This document shows, one piece after another, positions 1 to 6,345 of a DNA stretch of 6,345 nucleotides (within the stretch, counting starts at the first letter, position 1; every line of letters starts with the position of its first letter). The DNA comes from Pelagibacteraceae bacterium (GTDB taxonomy: Bacteria > Pseudomonadota > Alphaproteobacteria > Pelagibacterales > Pelagibacteraceae). The translations under genes were made by a program, and so were the position numbers. The DNA lies in NCBI GenBank assembly GCA_002684895.1, contig NYVZ01000018.1, positions 81,330 to 87,674 on the forward strand, written 5' to 3'. The notes below the pieces were generated by a model that saw only the letters and a list, made by a program, of their open reading frames with translations, was not told the DNA's origin and ran no database searches.

Positions 1-375
1 ATTATTGGATTTGAGTTTAATCTTTCTATAATTGCGGCTGTTCTTACTATAGTTGGTTATTCAATGAATGATACCGTGGTAATCTATGATAGAATTAGGG
101 AAAACTTAAAAAAAGATGATACTATAAATCTTACAGATCTTATTAATCTTTCCGTCAACGAAACATTACCAAGAACTTTAAAAACTTCAATTACTACATT
201 ATTGGCTCTTACAGCTATATATTTTTTTGGAGGTGAAATTTTAAGAGGTTTTTCATTTGCTCTTATTTGGGGCGTAATAGTGGGAACATATTCTTCAATA
301 TTCATAGCCTCTCCTTTAATATTAATATTTAATGTTAAAAGAAATTGGGATGAAGTCGTAGACAATTCACCCTAG
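1..375 (+). CDS. secF: SecF, protein translocase accessory subunit (3' part, 5' end outside window)
   Basis: SecF pairs with SecD in the inner membrane and uses the proton gradient to help SecYEG-translocated proteins move forward and release on the outer side. The frame is open from base 1 to the TAG at 373-375, giving the last 124 residues of a protein usually about 300 or more long. The in-frame ATG at 64 is internal, because conserved SecF sequence continues upstream of it. Seen in the sequence: a membrane segment running into the family hallmark GYSMNDTVVIYDRIREN (window residues 19-35), a polar stretch with LSVNETLPRTL, then two more hydrophobic segments (about residues 64-77 and 83-109) containing FGGE and the GVIVGTYSSIFIASP motif. 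These match the last three of SecF's six transmembrane helices. The tail after the last helix is short and charged. The gene converges on uvrA and overlaps it by 4 bp. No hairpin terminator is seen after the stop, so transcripts probably run into antisense uvrA sequence. secD would be expected upstream, outside the window. Confidence 0.97.
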   Translation: MIGFEFNLSIIAAVLTIVGYSMNDTVVIYDRIRENLKKDDTINLTDLINLSVNETLPRTLKTSITTLLALTAIYFFGGEILRGFSFALIWGVIVGTYSSIFIASPLILIFNVKRNWDEVVDNSP

Positions 376-376
376 G
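371..376. other. Convergent stop-codon overlap, palindrome CCTAGG
   Basis: The secF stop TAG occupies 373-375 on the plus strand and the uvrA stop TAG occupies 372-374 on the minus strand. The tetramer CTAG (372-375), inside the 6-bp palindrome CCTAGG, therefore terminates both genes. There is no intergenic space, and I see no stem-loop followed by a T-run within about 40 bp on either side. The T-rich stretch at about 381-420 is simply the Lys/Asn-rich C-terminus of UvrA read on the other strand. Confidence 0.95.
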
Positions 377-3257
377 CAGATTTTTTTAATTTATTATTTT
401 TTATTTTTAATATTTTTTCTAAATATTGTGCCGTATAGCTATTTTTAACTTTTGTTAAATCTTCTGGTTTACCTTGAAATAAAATGTGACCACCGTTTAC
501 CCCTCCTTCAGGACCCATATCTATCAGCCAGTCAGCAGTTTTAATTACATCCATATTGTGTTCAATAACTAAAACTGTATTGCCTTTTTGAACAAATGCT
601 TGGAGAACTTCCAAAAGTTTTTTAATATCATGCGCATGCAGGCCTGTAGTAGGTTCGTCTAAAATATATATTGTTCTACCAGTTGATCTTTTAGATAGTT
701 CTTTAGCAAGTTTTATTCTTTGCGCTTCACCACCCGATAATGTTGTAGCTTGCTGTCCAATCTTTATATAACCTAAACCAACTTTTTGTAATGTAAGTAG
801 CTTATCTTTGATTATTGGGATATTTTCAAAAAATTTAACACCTTCATCAACACTCATATCAAGCACATCTGCTATACTTTTTTCTTTGTATGTAACACTT
901 AAAGTTTCTCTATTATATCTCTTTCCTTTGCAAATATCACACTGAACAAAAACATCTGGTAGAAAATGCATCTCATAAGTTATAACACCATCTCCCTCGC
1001 ATGCTTCACACCTACCTCCCTTGACGTTAAATGAAAATCTACCTGGCTTATAACCTCTGCTTTTAGCCTCTGGCAATCCGCAAAACCAGTCTCTGATTGG
1101 CGTAAATGCACCTGAATATGTTGCTGGATTAGATCTTGGTGTTCTCCCAATGGGTGATTGATCAATATCAATGATTTTATCTAAATACTCAAACCCTTTT
1201 ATTCCCTTAAAAGGTTGTGGCATTTTTCTAGAGTAAGATTTGTTTATCATTAAATTAAGTGCGCGGTAAAGAGTATGTAAAACTGCAGTAGATTTCCCAC
1301 TACCCGAAACACCAGTGACACATGTAAAAGTGCCTAGCGGTATATGTAAATTTGCATTTTTTAAATTATTTCCTGTACATCCTGTAATTTGCAAATACCT
1401 TCCGTTTTTTGCAGGCCTTCTTGATCTTGGAATTGATATAAACTTTCTACCTGATAAGTAATCACCGGTTAAACTATTTTTATTTTTTTTAATTTCTTCA
1501 ATGTTACCTTGAGCCACAACTCTACCTCCATTCACACCTGCCTCAGGCCCAATGTCTATTATATGATCCGAGGTTAACATTGCCTCTTCATCATGCTCAA
1601 CTACAATTACTGAATTACCAAGATCCCGTAACCTTTTTAAAGCTTCTAACAATTTAGAATTATCTTTTTGATGCAATCCAATAGAAGGTTCATCTAAAAC
1701 ATACAATACACCTTGTAGACCTGAACCGATTTGTGATGCCAATCTTATTCTTTGAGACTCACCTCCAGAGAGAGTTCCTGATGCACGAGATAAATTTAAA
1801 TAATCTAATCCCACATTTACTAAAAAATTTAACCTTTCATTTATTTCTTTAAGTACGTGCTTAGCAATTTCATTTTGTTTATCATTAAGTTTCTTTGGCA
1901 AATCCGTAAACCAAATATTGGCATCTTTAATAGAGAGCCTTGTTACTTCGCTAATGTTTTTTTTATTAATTTGTATACATAAAGCTTCCTCTTTTAACCT
2001 TAAACCATTACAGCCACCACATTCTTTTTCATTTTGGTATTGTGATATTTCTTCTCTTTTCCAATCACTTTCGGTTTCTAAATATTTTCTTTCTAAGTTT
2101 GTAATTACTCCTTCAAAGGTTTTTGTACTTGAATATTTCCCATACCCGTCGTCATATGTAAATTTAATTTCATCTTCACCTGAACCATACAAAATTATAT
2201 CTTGATTTTTTTTTGCTATTTTTTTCCAAGGATCATTTAATGAAAACTTATAATGCTTAGCTAGTGATGATAAGGTTTGAGCATAGTATAAAGATGAGCT
2301 TGATGACCAAGGTTTTATACACCCGTCAGCCAATGTTACTTTATCATTTGGTATCACTAATTTTGGGTCAACAAACAAATCCATACCAAGACCATCACAT
2401 TCGGTGCATGCGCCAAAAGGAGAGTTGAACGAAAATAATCTTGGTTCTATCTCTTCAATTGTGAACCCACTTTCTGGACAAGCAAATTTAGATGAAAATA
2501 TTAATTTTTCATTTGTTTGGTGTTCTTTAGGTAAATTTTCGTTTTTATATTCAGCGTATATTAATCCATCAGACAATTTTAAAGCTGACTCAACACTCTC
2601 TGATATTCTTTTAATTTCTTCTTTTTTGTTTATAAATTTGTCGATTTGAACATCTATATTATGTTTCAATTTTTTATTCAGTACTGGCGTATCTTCAATG
2701 TCGTATAATTTTTCATTAATTCTTATTTTTTCAAAACCTTGTTTTTTTAATCCTAATATCTCTTTTTTGTATTCTCCTTTTCTTCCTCTTACAATTGGTG
2801 AAAAAAGAGTAACCCTCGATGGTTTTGGTAAATTTAAAATTTTATCTACAATCTCTGAAACTGTTTGTGATTTAATTTCTTTACCAGTGAAAGGCGAATA
2901 GGGTATGCCGATACGAGCATATAATACTCTCATATAATCGTAAATCTCCGTAACAGTGGCAACTATTGATCTTGGGTTTTTCGAGGTAGTCTTTTGTTCG
3001 ATAGATATAGCTGGTGACAATCCCTCTATTAAATCAACATTTGGTTTTTTCATTTTATCTAAGAATTGTCTTGCGTAAGCAGATAAACTTTCAACATAAC
3101 GCCTTTGTCCTTCTGCATATATTGTATCAAAAGCTAATGACGATTTTCCTGACCCAGAAAGACCTGTAATTATGACTAATTTTTCTCTCGGTATTTCAAC
3201 TGAAAGATTTTTTAAATTATGTTCTTTTGCGCCTTTAACTACTATGTTTTTTTGCAT
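372..3257 (-). CDS. uvrA: UvrA, excinuclease ABC subunit A
   Basis: UvrA is the damage-sensing ATPase of nucleotide excision repair. A UvrA dimer scans DNA, binds helix-distorting lesions and loads UvrB, which recruits the UvrC nuclease. The 961-residue protein has the family's duplicated ABC architecture and about the usual length (E. coli 940). First ATPase: Walker A GLSGSGKS at 32-39, UvrB-binding and insertion regions at about 125-260, signature LSGGE 496-500, Walker B with D522/E523. Second ATPase: Walker A GVSGSGKST 649-657, signature LSGGE 840-844, Walker B D867/E868. Zinc sites: C413/C416; C750/C753 with C773/C776; and an N-terminal knuckle with C260, C284 and C287 whose second ligand position is Ser263 (CPES). 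The start is the first in-frame ATG, since a TAA lies 8 codons upstream (3279-3281). The sequence just before it, ACAGGT, has AGG too close to the ATG to be a normal ribosome site. Divergent from ssb; tail overlaps secF. The C-terminus (KIKNNKLKKSA) is basic. No frameshift or missing ATPase motif. Confidence 0.99.
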   Translation of the reverse strand: MQKNIVVKGAKEHNLKNLSVEIPREKLVIITGLSGSGKSSLAFDTIYAEGQRRYVESLSAYARQFLDKMKKPNVDLIEGLSPAISIEQKTTSKNPRSIVATVTEIYDYMRVLYARIGIPYSPFTGKEIKSQTVSEIVDKILNLPKPSRVTLFSPIVRGRKGEYKKEILGLKKQGFEKIRINEKLYDIEDTPVLNKKLKHNIDVQIDKFINKKEEIKRISESVESALKLSDGLIYAEYKNENLPKEHQTNEKLIFSSKFACPESGFTIEEIEPRLFSFNSPFGACTECDGLGMDLFVDPKLVIPNDKVTLADGCIKPWSSSSSLYYAQTLSSLAKHYKFSLNDPWKKIAKKNQDIILYGSGEDEIKFTYDDGYGKYSSTKTFEGVITNLERKYLETESDWKREEISQYQNEKECGGCNGLRLKEEALCIQINKKNISEVTRLSIKDANIWFTDLPKKLNDKQNEIAKHVLKEINERLNFLVNVGLDYLNLSRASGTLSGGESQRIRLASQIGSGLQGVLYVLDEPSIGLHQKDNSKLLEALKRLRDLGNSVIVVEHDEEAMLTSDHIIDIGPEAGVNGGRVVAQGNIEEIKKNKNSLTGDYLSGRKFISIPRSRRPAKNGRYLQITGCTGNNLKNANLHIPLGTFTCVTGVSGSGKSTAVLHTLYRALNLMINKSYSRKMPQPFKGIKGFEYLDKIIDIDQSPIGRTPRSNPATYSGAFTPIRDWFCGLPEAKSRGYKPGRFSFNVKGGRCEACEGDGVITYEMHFLPDVFVQCDICKGKRYNRETLSVTYKEKSIADVLDMSVDEGVKFFENIPIIKDKLLTLQKVGLGYIKIGQQATTLSGGEAQRIKLAKELSKRSTGRTIYILDEPTTGLHAHDIKKLLEVLQAFVQKGNTVLVIEHNMDVIKTADWLIDMGPEGGVNGGHILFQGKPEDLTKVKNSYTAQYLEKILKIKNNKLKKSA

Positions 3258-3262
3258 ACCTG

Positions 3263-3291
3263 TTGATGGTTTTTTTAATTATTATTATAAT
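3263..3291 (+). promoter_or_regulatory. Predicted sigma-70-type promoter for ssb(-gyrA)
   Basis: TTGATG (3263-3268, four of six matches to TTGACA including TTGA) lies exactly 17 bp before a perfect TATAAT (3286-3291). Initiation would fall near 3298, giving a leader of about 47 nt before the ssb ATG. The -35 element lies only 6 bp from the uvrA start codon, inside the uvrA leader. In DNA this AT-rich a perfect -10 can arise by chance, but the -35 match and ideal spacing make this the best candidate on the plus strand. It would presumably also serve gyrA, 11 bp downstream of ssb. Confidence 0.55.
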
Positions 3292-3312
3292 ATTTCTACG
3301 ATATATGTTAAA
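3284..3312 (-). promoter_or_regulatory. Possible uvrA promoter sharing its -10 with the ssb promoter
   Basis: On the minus strand a perfect TATAAT lies at 3284-3289, overlapping the ssb -10 through the palindrome ATTATAAT (3284-3291). The hexamer 17 bp upstream is TTTAAC (3307-3312), a weak -35. Initiation would be near 3277, with a leader of about 20 nt. Alternatives on the same strand are TTGTGA (3329-3334) with TAACAT (3305-3310) at 18-bp spacing, or a second TATAAT at 3312-3317 that lacks a good -35. The strand and region are likely right; the exact element is uncertain. No GTTC-N7-GTTC/GAAC-N7-GAAC (alphaproteobacterial LexA box) or CTG-N10-CAG (E. coli type) is visible in 3258-3344. Confidence 0.35.
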
Positions 3313-3344
3313 TTATATCTAATTTAAATCACAAAAATTTACTT

Positions 3345-3803
3345 ATGGCTGGTAGTTTAAATAAAGTTTTATTAATAGGTAGGCTTGGAAACGATCCTGA
3401 AATCAAGCAAATGACCAATGGTAAGAGTGTTGCTAGATTAAGTGTCGCAACCTCTGAAACCTGGAAAGACAAAAATTCTGGTGAACGTAAAGAAAAGACA
3501 GAATGGCACAGGGTAGTAATATTTAATGAGGGTTTGGTTGGGGTTGTTCAGCAATATTTGAAAAAGGGATCTCAAGTATATATAGAAGGTCAAATTCAAA
3601 CTACAAAATACACGGATAATAATGGACAGGAAAAATATAGTACTCAAATTATTCTACAAGGTTACAATTCAACTCTAACAATGCTTGGCGCTTCTAATGC
3701 AAGCAGCAAAGTTGAAGATAGTAGTATGAACCAAGATTCCAGTTCTTTACCAAGTGACAATAATGTTTCATCAAATGAACTTGATGATGAGGTCCCATTT
3801 TAA
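3345..3803 (+). CDS. ssb: Single-stranded DNA-binding protein SSB
   Basis: SSB coats single-stranded DNA during replication, recombination and repair, and recruits partner enzymes through its C-terminal tip. The 152-residue protein has an N-terminal OB-fold (about 1-114) with the typical opening LNKVLLIGRLGNDPE, the TSETW and EKTEWHRVV segments, and KKGSQVYIEG. The stacking residues Trp40, Trp54 and Phe60 are present at the E. coli positions; E. coli Trp88 aligns with Tyr89, a conservative aromatic change, after a one-residue insertion in the FNEGLV loop. The linker (about 116-146) is short, rich in Ser/Asn/Asp, and has none of the Gly/Gln/Pro richness of the E. coli linker. The tip DDEVPF (147-152) is the acidic partner-binding motif ending in Pro-Phe. 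The ATG at 3345 is the first in frame after a TAA at 3309-3311; there is no clear Shine-Dalgarno sequence. It is divergent from uvrA and 11 bp ahead of gyrA, an order common in Alphaproteobacteria that suggests an ssb-gyrA operon. Confidence 0.98.
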   Translation: MAGSLNKVLLIGRLGNDPEIKQMTNGKSVARLSVATSETWKDKNSGERKEKTEWHRVVIFNEGLVGVVQQYLKKGSQVYIEGQIQTTKYTDNNGQEKYSTQIILQGYNSTLTMLGASNASSKVEDSSMNQDSSSLPSDNNVSSNELDDEVPF

Positions 3804-3814
3804 CCATTTTTTAA

Positions 3815-6345
3815 ATGTCTATTAAAAATATCGGTAATAGGAACATTGGCGATGAAATGAGATCGTCATACCTGTCTTACGCGATGAGTGTTATTGTATC
3901 AAGAGCACTACCAGATGCCAGAGACGGTTTAAAACCTGTGCATAGAAGAATAATCTACGCCATGTACCAGGGTGGATATGACTGGTCGAAGCAATTTAGA
4001 AAATCAGCAAGAGTAGTTGGAGACGTCATAGGTAAATACCATCCGCATGGAGACCAAGCTGTTTATGATGCTTTAGTTCGTTTAGCACAAGACTTTTCAA
4101 TGAATAGCAAATTATTAGATGGTCAGGGTAATTTTGGCTCACTGGATGGCGATAGAGCTGCTGCAATGAGATATACAGAAACTAAATTGGCAAAAATTTC
4201 TGAATATTTAATTTCTGATATTGATAAAAATACCGTAGGCTTTCAAAATAATTACGATGATACAGAAACGGAGCCAGTGGTTCTACCGGCGCAATTTCCA
4301 AATTTATTAGTAAATGGTGCGGGTGGTATTGCTGTAGGTATGGCAACAAATATTCCACCTCATAATTTAGGTGAAGTAATAGATGGAACTTTGGCTTATT
4401 TAGAAAATAATAACATTACAATAGCCGAGATAATGAAAAGTATTCCTGGACCTGACTTTCCAACAGGTGGGTTAATATTAGGTAAAAATGACATTAAAAA
4501 CGGTTACGAAAAGGGAAGGGGTTCAATTAAGATTAGGGGAGAAATAGATATTGAAGAAGGCAATAGAGATAGAAAATTAATCATAATTAAATCAGTCCCA
4601 TATCAAACAAACAAAACTGCATTGATAGAAAAGATTGCAACACTTATAAGAGAAAAAAAATTAGAAGGAATTGCTGATTTGAGAGACGAGTCAAATAAAG
4701 AAGGTGTAAGAATCGTAATTGAAACAAAAAAAAATATTAATCAGGATATTATAACTAATCAACTTTATAAATTTTCACCACTTGAAAGTTCTTTTGGATT
4801 TAATACTTTGGCCATTAATGAAAATAAACCAGAACTACTAAATCTAAAACAATTTATTGAAATCTTTGTTAAATTTAGAGAAACAACAATTGTTAAAAGA
4901 ACTCTTTTTGAATTAAAAAAAGCAAAAGATAGATCGCACATTTTAATTGGATTATTTATTTCTATTGAAAATATTGATGAAATAATTGCAATAATCAGAA
5001 AATCAAAAACACCTAATGAGGCTAAATCTTTATTATTAAAGAAAAAATGGAATTTTAAAAAATCAAAATTGGATAATAATATTTTAAGTATACACGAATT
5101 AAGCCAGATAAGTGAATATCAATTAACTGATCACCAGGTTAAAGCAATCCTTGAGCTTAGACTACAAAAATTAACAGCAATTGGTTATCAGGAAATAAAT
5201 ACAGAACTCAAAGAACTCTATGAAGTGATTATTAAATTAAAAAAGATTCTTAATGATAAAAAAGAGCTAACTAATTTAATAAAAAGTGAATTAACCAACA
5301 TAAAAGCTAAATTTTCTCAACCGAGAAAAACTAAAATTATTGATGAAATATCCTCTGTTGAAATAGAGGACGTAATTCAAAAAGAACAAGTTGTTGTAAC
5401 AGTTACAAACAAGGGGTACATAAAAAGAACGCCAATAACTAACATAAAAACACAAAAAAGAGGTGGTAGAGGTAAAATTGGAATTGTAACAAGAGAAGAG
5501 GATTTTGTTACACAGCTTTTTTCTGTCAATACACTCACACCTGTTTTGTTTTTTTCAAACAAAGGCATAGTTTATAAAATTAAAACGTGGAAAATTCCAG
5601 AAGGATCAAATCAATCAAAAGGTAAATCTTTGCACAATCTTTTACCTCTCCAAGGTGAAAGTTATATTTCATCAATAATGCCACTTCCTGAAAATGAAAA
5701 TGAATGGTCCAAATTAAATATCGTTTTTATTACAAAAAATGGAAAAATTAGAAAAAATAATCTTGAAGACTTTAGAAATATTCAGATCAATGGAAAGATA
5801 GCTATGAAGCTAGATAAGGATGATGAAATAGTCTCGGTTAAATTACTAAAGGGCAACGAAGATATAATGATAAATTCTTATGTTGGAAAAAGTCTAAGAG
5901 TTAATAGTAGCAAAATCAGATTATTCAAAGGTAGAAGTTCGAAGGGTGTAAAAGGAATGAACCTAAAAAATAATGACAAAGTAATATCATTATCTATTCT
6001 AAATAAAAATTTAATATCTTCCAATAAAGATGAAATGAAAGCAAAAGAACAGTTTATTCTAACTATCACTGAAAATGGCTATGGAAAAAGATCTTCATCT
6101 TATGAGTTTAGAGAAACAGGCAGAGGTGGGCAGGGTATTATTAATATTTCTACATCTGAAAGAAATGGCAATGTTTCAGCCTCTTTTCCAATTAATTCTG
6201 AAGATGATATCATGCTCGTAACAAACAAAGGTCAAATGATCAGAGTCAAAGTTAGTGAAATAAGAATTGCCGGAAGAAATACTCAGGGTGTAAGAATATT
6301 CAAAACTGCAAGCGATGAAAAAGTAGTAACAGCAGTGAGGCTAAT
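3815..6345 (+). CDS. gyrA: DNA gyrase subunit A (3' end outside window)
   Basis: GyrA, with GyrB, forms the type IIA topoisomerase that introduces negative supercoils using ATP. The subunit cuts and rejoins DNA through its tyrosine and wraps DNA on its C-terminal domain. I read one open frame of 843 codons to the window end without a frameshift; E. coli GyrA has 875 residues, so only the end of the last blade and the tail are missing. The in-frame TAA directly before the ATG (3812-3814) fixes the start. No Shine-Dalgarno sequence is visible, and ssb ends 11 bp upstream. Seen: DARDGLKPVHRRI (34-46), the quinolone region KYHPHGDQAVYD (74-85), catalytic Tyr120 in RYTE (codon 4172-4174), Ile172 in GIAVGMATNIPPHN (the DNA-intercalating Ile174 of E. 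coli), LELRLQKLT in the coiled-coil region, then the beta-pinwheel domain from about 510. The GyrA box QKRGGRG (547-553) distinguishes it from ParC. Degenerate blade repeats follow (SKGVKG about 709-714, GRGGQG 769-774, GRNTQG 820-825). Odd: Gln81 where E. coli has Ser83. Confidence 0.98.
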   Translation, partial: MSIKNIGNRNIGDEMRSSYLSYAMSVIVSRALPDARDGLKPVHRRIIYAMYQGGYDWSKQFRKSARVVGDVIGKYHPHGDQAVYDALVRLAQDFSMNSKLLDGQGNFGSLDGDRAAAMRYTETKLAKISEYLISDIDKNTVGFQNNYDDTETEPVVLPAQFPNLLVNGAGGIAVGMATNIPPHNLGEVIDGTLAYLENNNITIAEIMKSIPGPDFPTGGLILGKNDIKNGYEKGRGSIKIRGEIDIEEGNRDRKLIIIKSVPYQTNKTALIEKIATLIREKKLEGIADLRDESNKEGVRIVIETKKNINQDIITNQLYKFSPLESSFGFNTLAINENKPELLNLKQFIEIFVKFRETTIVKRTLFELKKAKDRSHILIGLFISIENIDEIIAIIRKSKTPNEAKSLLLKKKWNFKKSKLDNNILSIHELSQISEYQLTDHQVKAILELRLQKLTAIGYQEINTELKELYEVIIKLKKILNDKKELTNLIKSELTNIKAKFSQPRKTKIIDEISSVEIEDVIQKEQVVVTVTNKGYIKRTPITNIKTQKRGGRGKIGIVTREEDFVTQLFSVNTLTPVLFFSNKGIVYKIKTWKIPEGSNQSKGKSLHNLLPLQGESYISSIMPLPENENEWSKLNIVFITKNGKIRKNNLEDFRNIQINGKIAMKLDKDDEIVSVKLLKGNEDIMINSYVGKSLRVNSSKIRLFKGRSSKGVKGMNLKNNDKVISLSILNKNLISSNKDEMKAKEQFILTITENGYGKRSSSYEFRETGRGGQGIINISTSERNGNVSASFPINSEDDIMLVTNKGQMIRVKVSEIRIAGRNTQGVRIFKTASDEKVVTAVRL

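Noticed and set aside
84..365. Minus-strand open frame of 93 codons opposite secF
   Set aside because: It is the shadow of the conserved SecF frame; it has no family features and would sit directly downstream of uvrA without its own start signals.
64..375. A separate 103-residue membrane protein starting at the ATG at 64
   Set aside because: The frame is open upstream to base 1 and the residues before the ATG continue the conserved SecF helix leading into GYSMNDTVV, so this ATG is internal.
381..420. T-rich stretch after secF as an intrinsic terminator
   Set aside because: No GC-containing stem precedes it, and the T-runs are explained by the Lys/Asn-rich UvrA C-terminus on the opposite strand.
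1918..2901. Several plus-strand open frames of 67-95 codons opposite uvrA (1918-2205, 2404-2649, 2698-2901)
   Set aside because: They lie entirely antisense to well-conserved uvrA coding sequence, have no recognisable motifs, and their composition (Ser/Phe/Leu-rich) is what the complement of Lys/Glu-rich coding DNA gives.
3438..3647. Minus-strand open frame inside ssb, and similar ones inside gyrA (5377-5568, 5878-6069)
   Set aside because: They are antisense to conserved OB-fold and GyrA pinwheel sequence, with no independent signals.
4726..4734. Run of nine A in gyrA (and eight A at 4653-4660) as a programmed frameshift or slippage site
   Set aside because: The frame continues normally through both with conserved GyrA sequence on each side; such runs are expected at this base composition and Lys content.
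1..6345. A new defence, mobile or biosynthetic system
   Set aside because: All but about 100 bases are accounted for by four widely conserved housekeeping genes, with no unexplained coding region, repeats or attachment-like sites.

Overview
The window is an AT-rich piece of a bacterial chromosome carrying four housekeeping genes and very little non-coding DNA: the 3' end of secF (+), a complete uvrA (-), a complete ssb (+) and most of gyrA (+). No mobile element, RNA gene, CRISPR array, tandem repeat or defence-like cassette is visible, and I found no candidate for a new multi-gene system.

The order uvrA (divergent) / ssb-gyrA is a well-known arrangement in Alphaproteobacteria. The protein details agree: UvrA has the CPxS form of the first zinc knuckle and SSB ends in DDEVPF. 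Strong A/T bias at third codon positions, very tight spacing and weak Shine-Dalgarno sequences suggest a streamlined, low-GC lineage such as the SAR11/Pelagibacterales group. That taxonomic placement is inference; another AT-rich alphaproteobacterium is possible.

Layout. Bases 1-375 encode the last 124 residues of SecF, the SecDF membrane subunit of the protein export machinery. secF runs tail-to-tail into uvrA, and the two stop codons share the palindrome CTAG at 372-375, so there is no room for a conventional intergenic terminator. uvrA occupies 372-3257 on the minus strand and encodes the damage-recognition ATPase of nucleotide excision repair. An 87-bp divergent region (3258-3344) separates it from ssb. 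In that region the palindrome ATTATAAT (3284-3291) supplies a perfect -10 hexamer on each strand. ssb (3345-3803) is followed after 11 bp by gyrA (3815 to the window end). gyrA is open for 843 codons and is cut off close to its C-terminus.

Three of the genes concern chromosome maintenance: lesion recognition, single-strand protection and supercoiling. ssb and gyrA are probably co-transcribed. The points most worth checking are the Gln in the GyrA quinolone-pocket position normally held by Ser, the Ser in place of a zinc-ligand Cys in UvrA, the two-sided -10 element, the absence of a recognisable SOS box upstream of uvrA/ssb, and the overlapping convergent stop codons.
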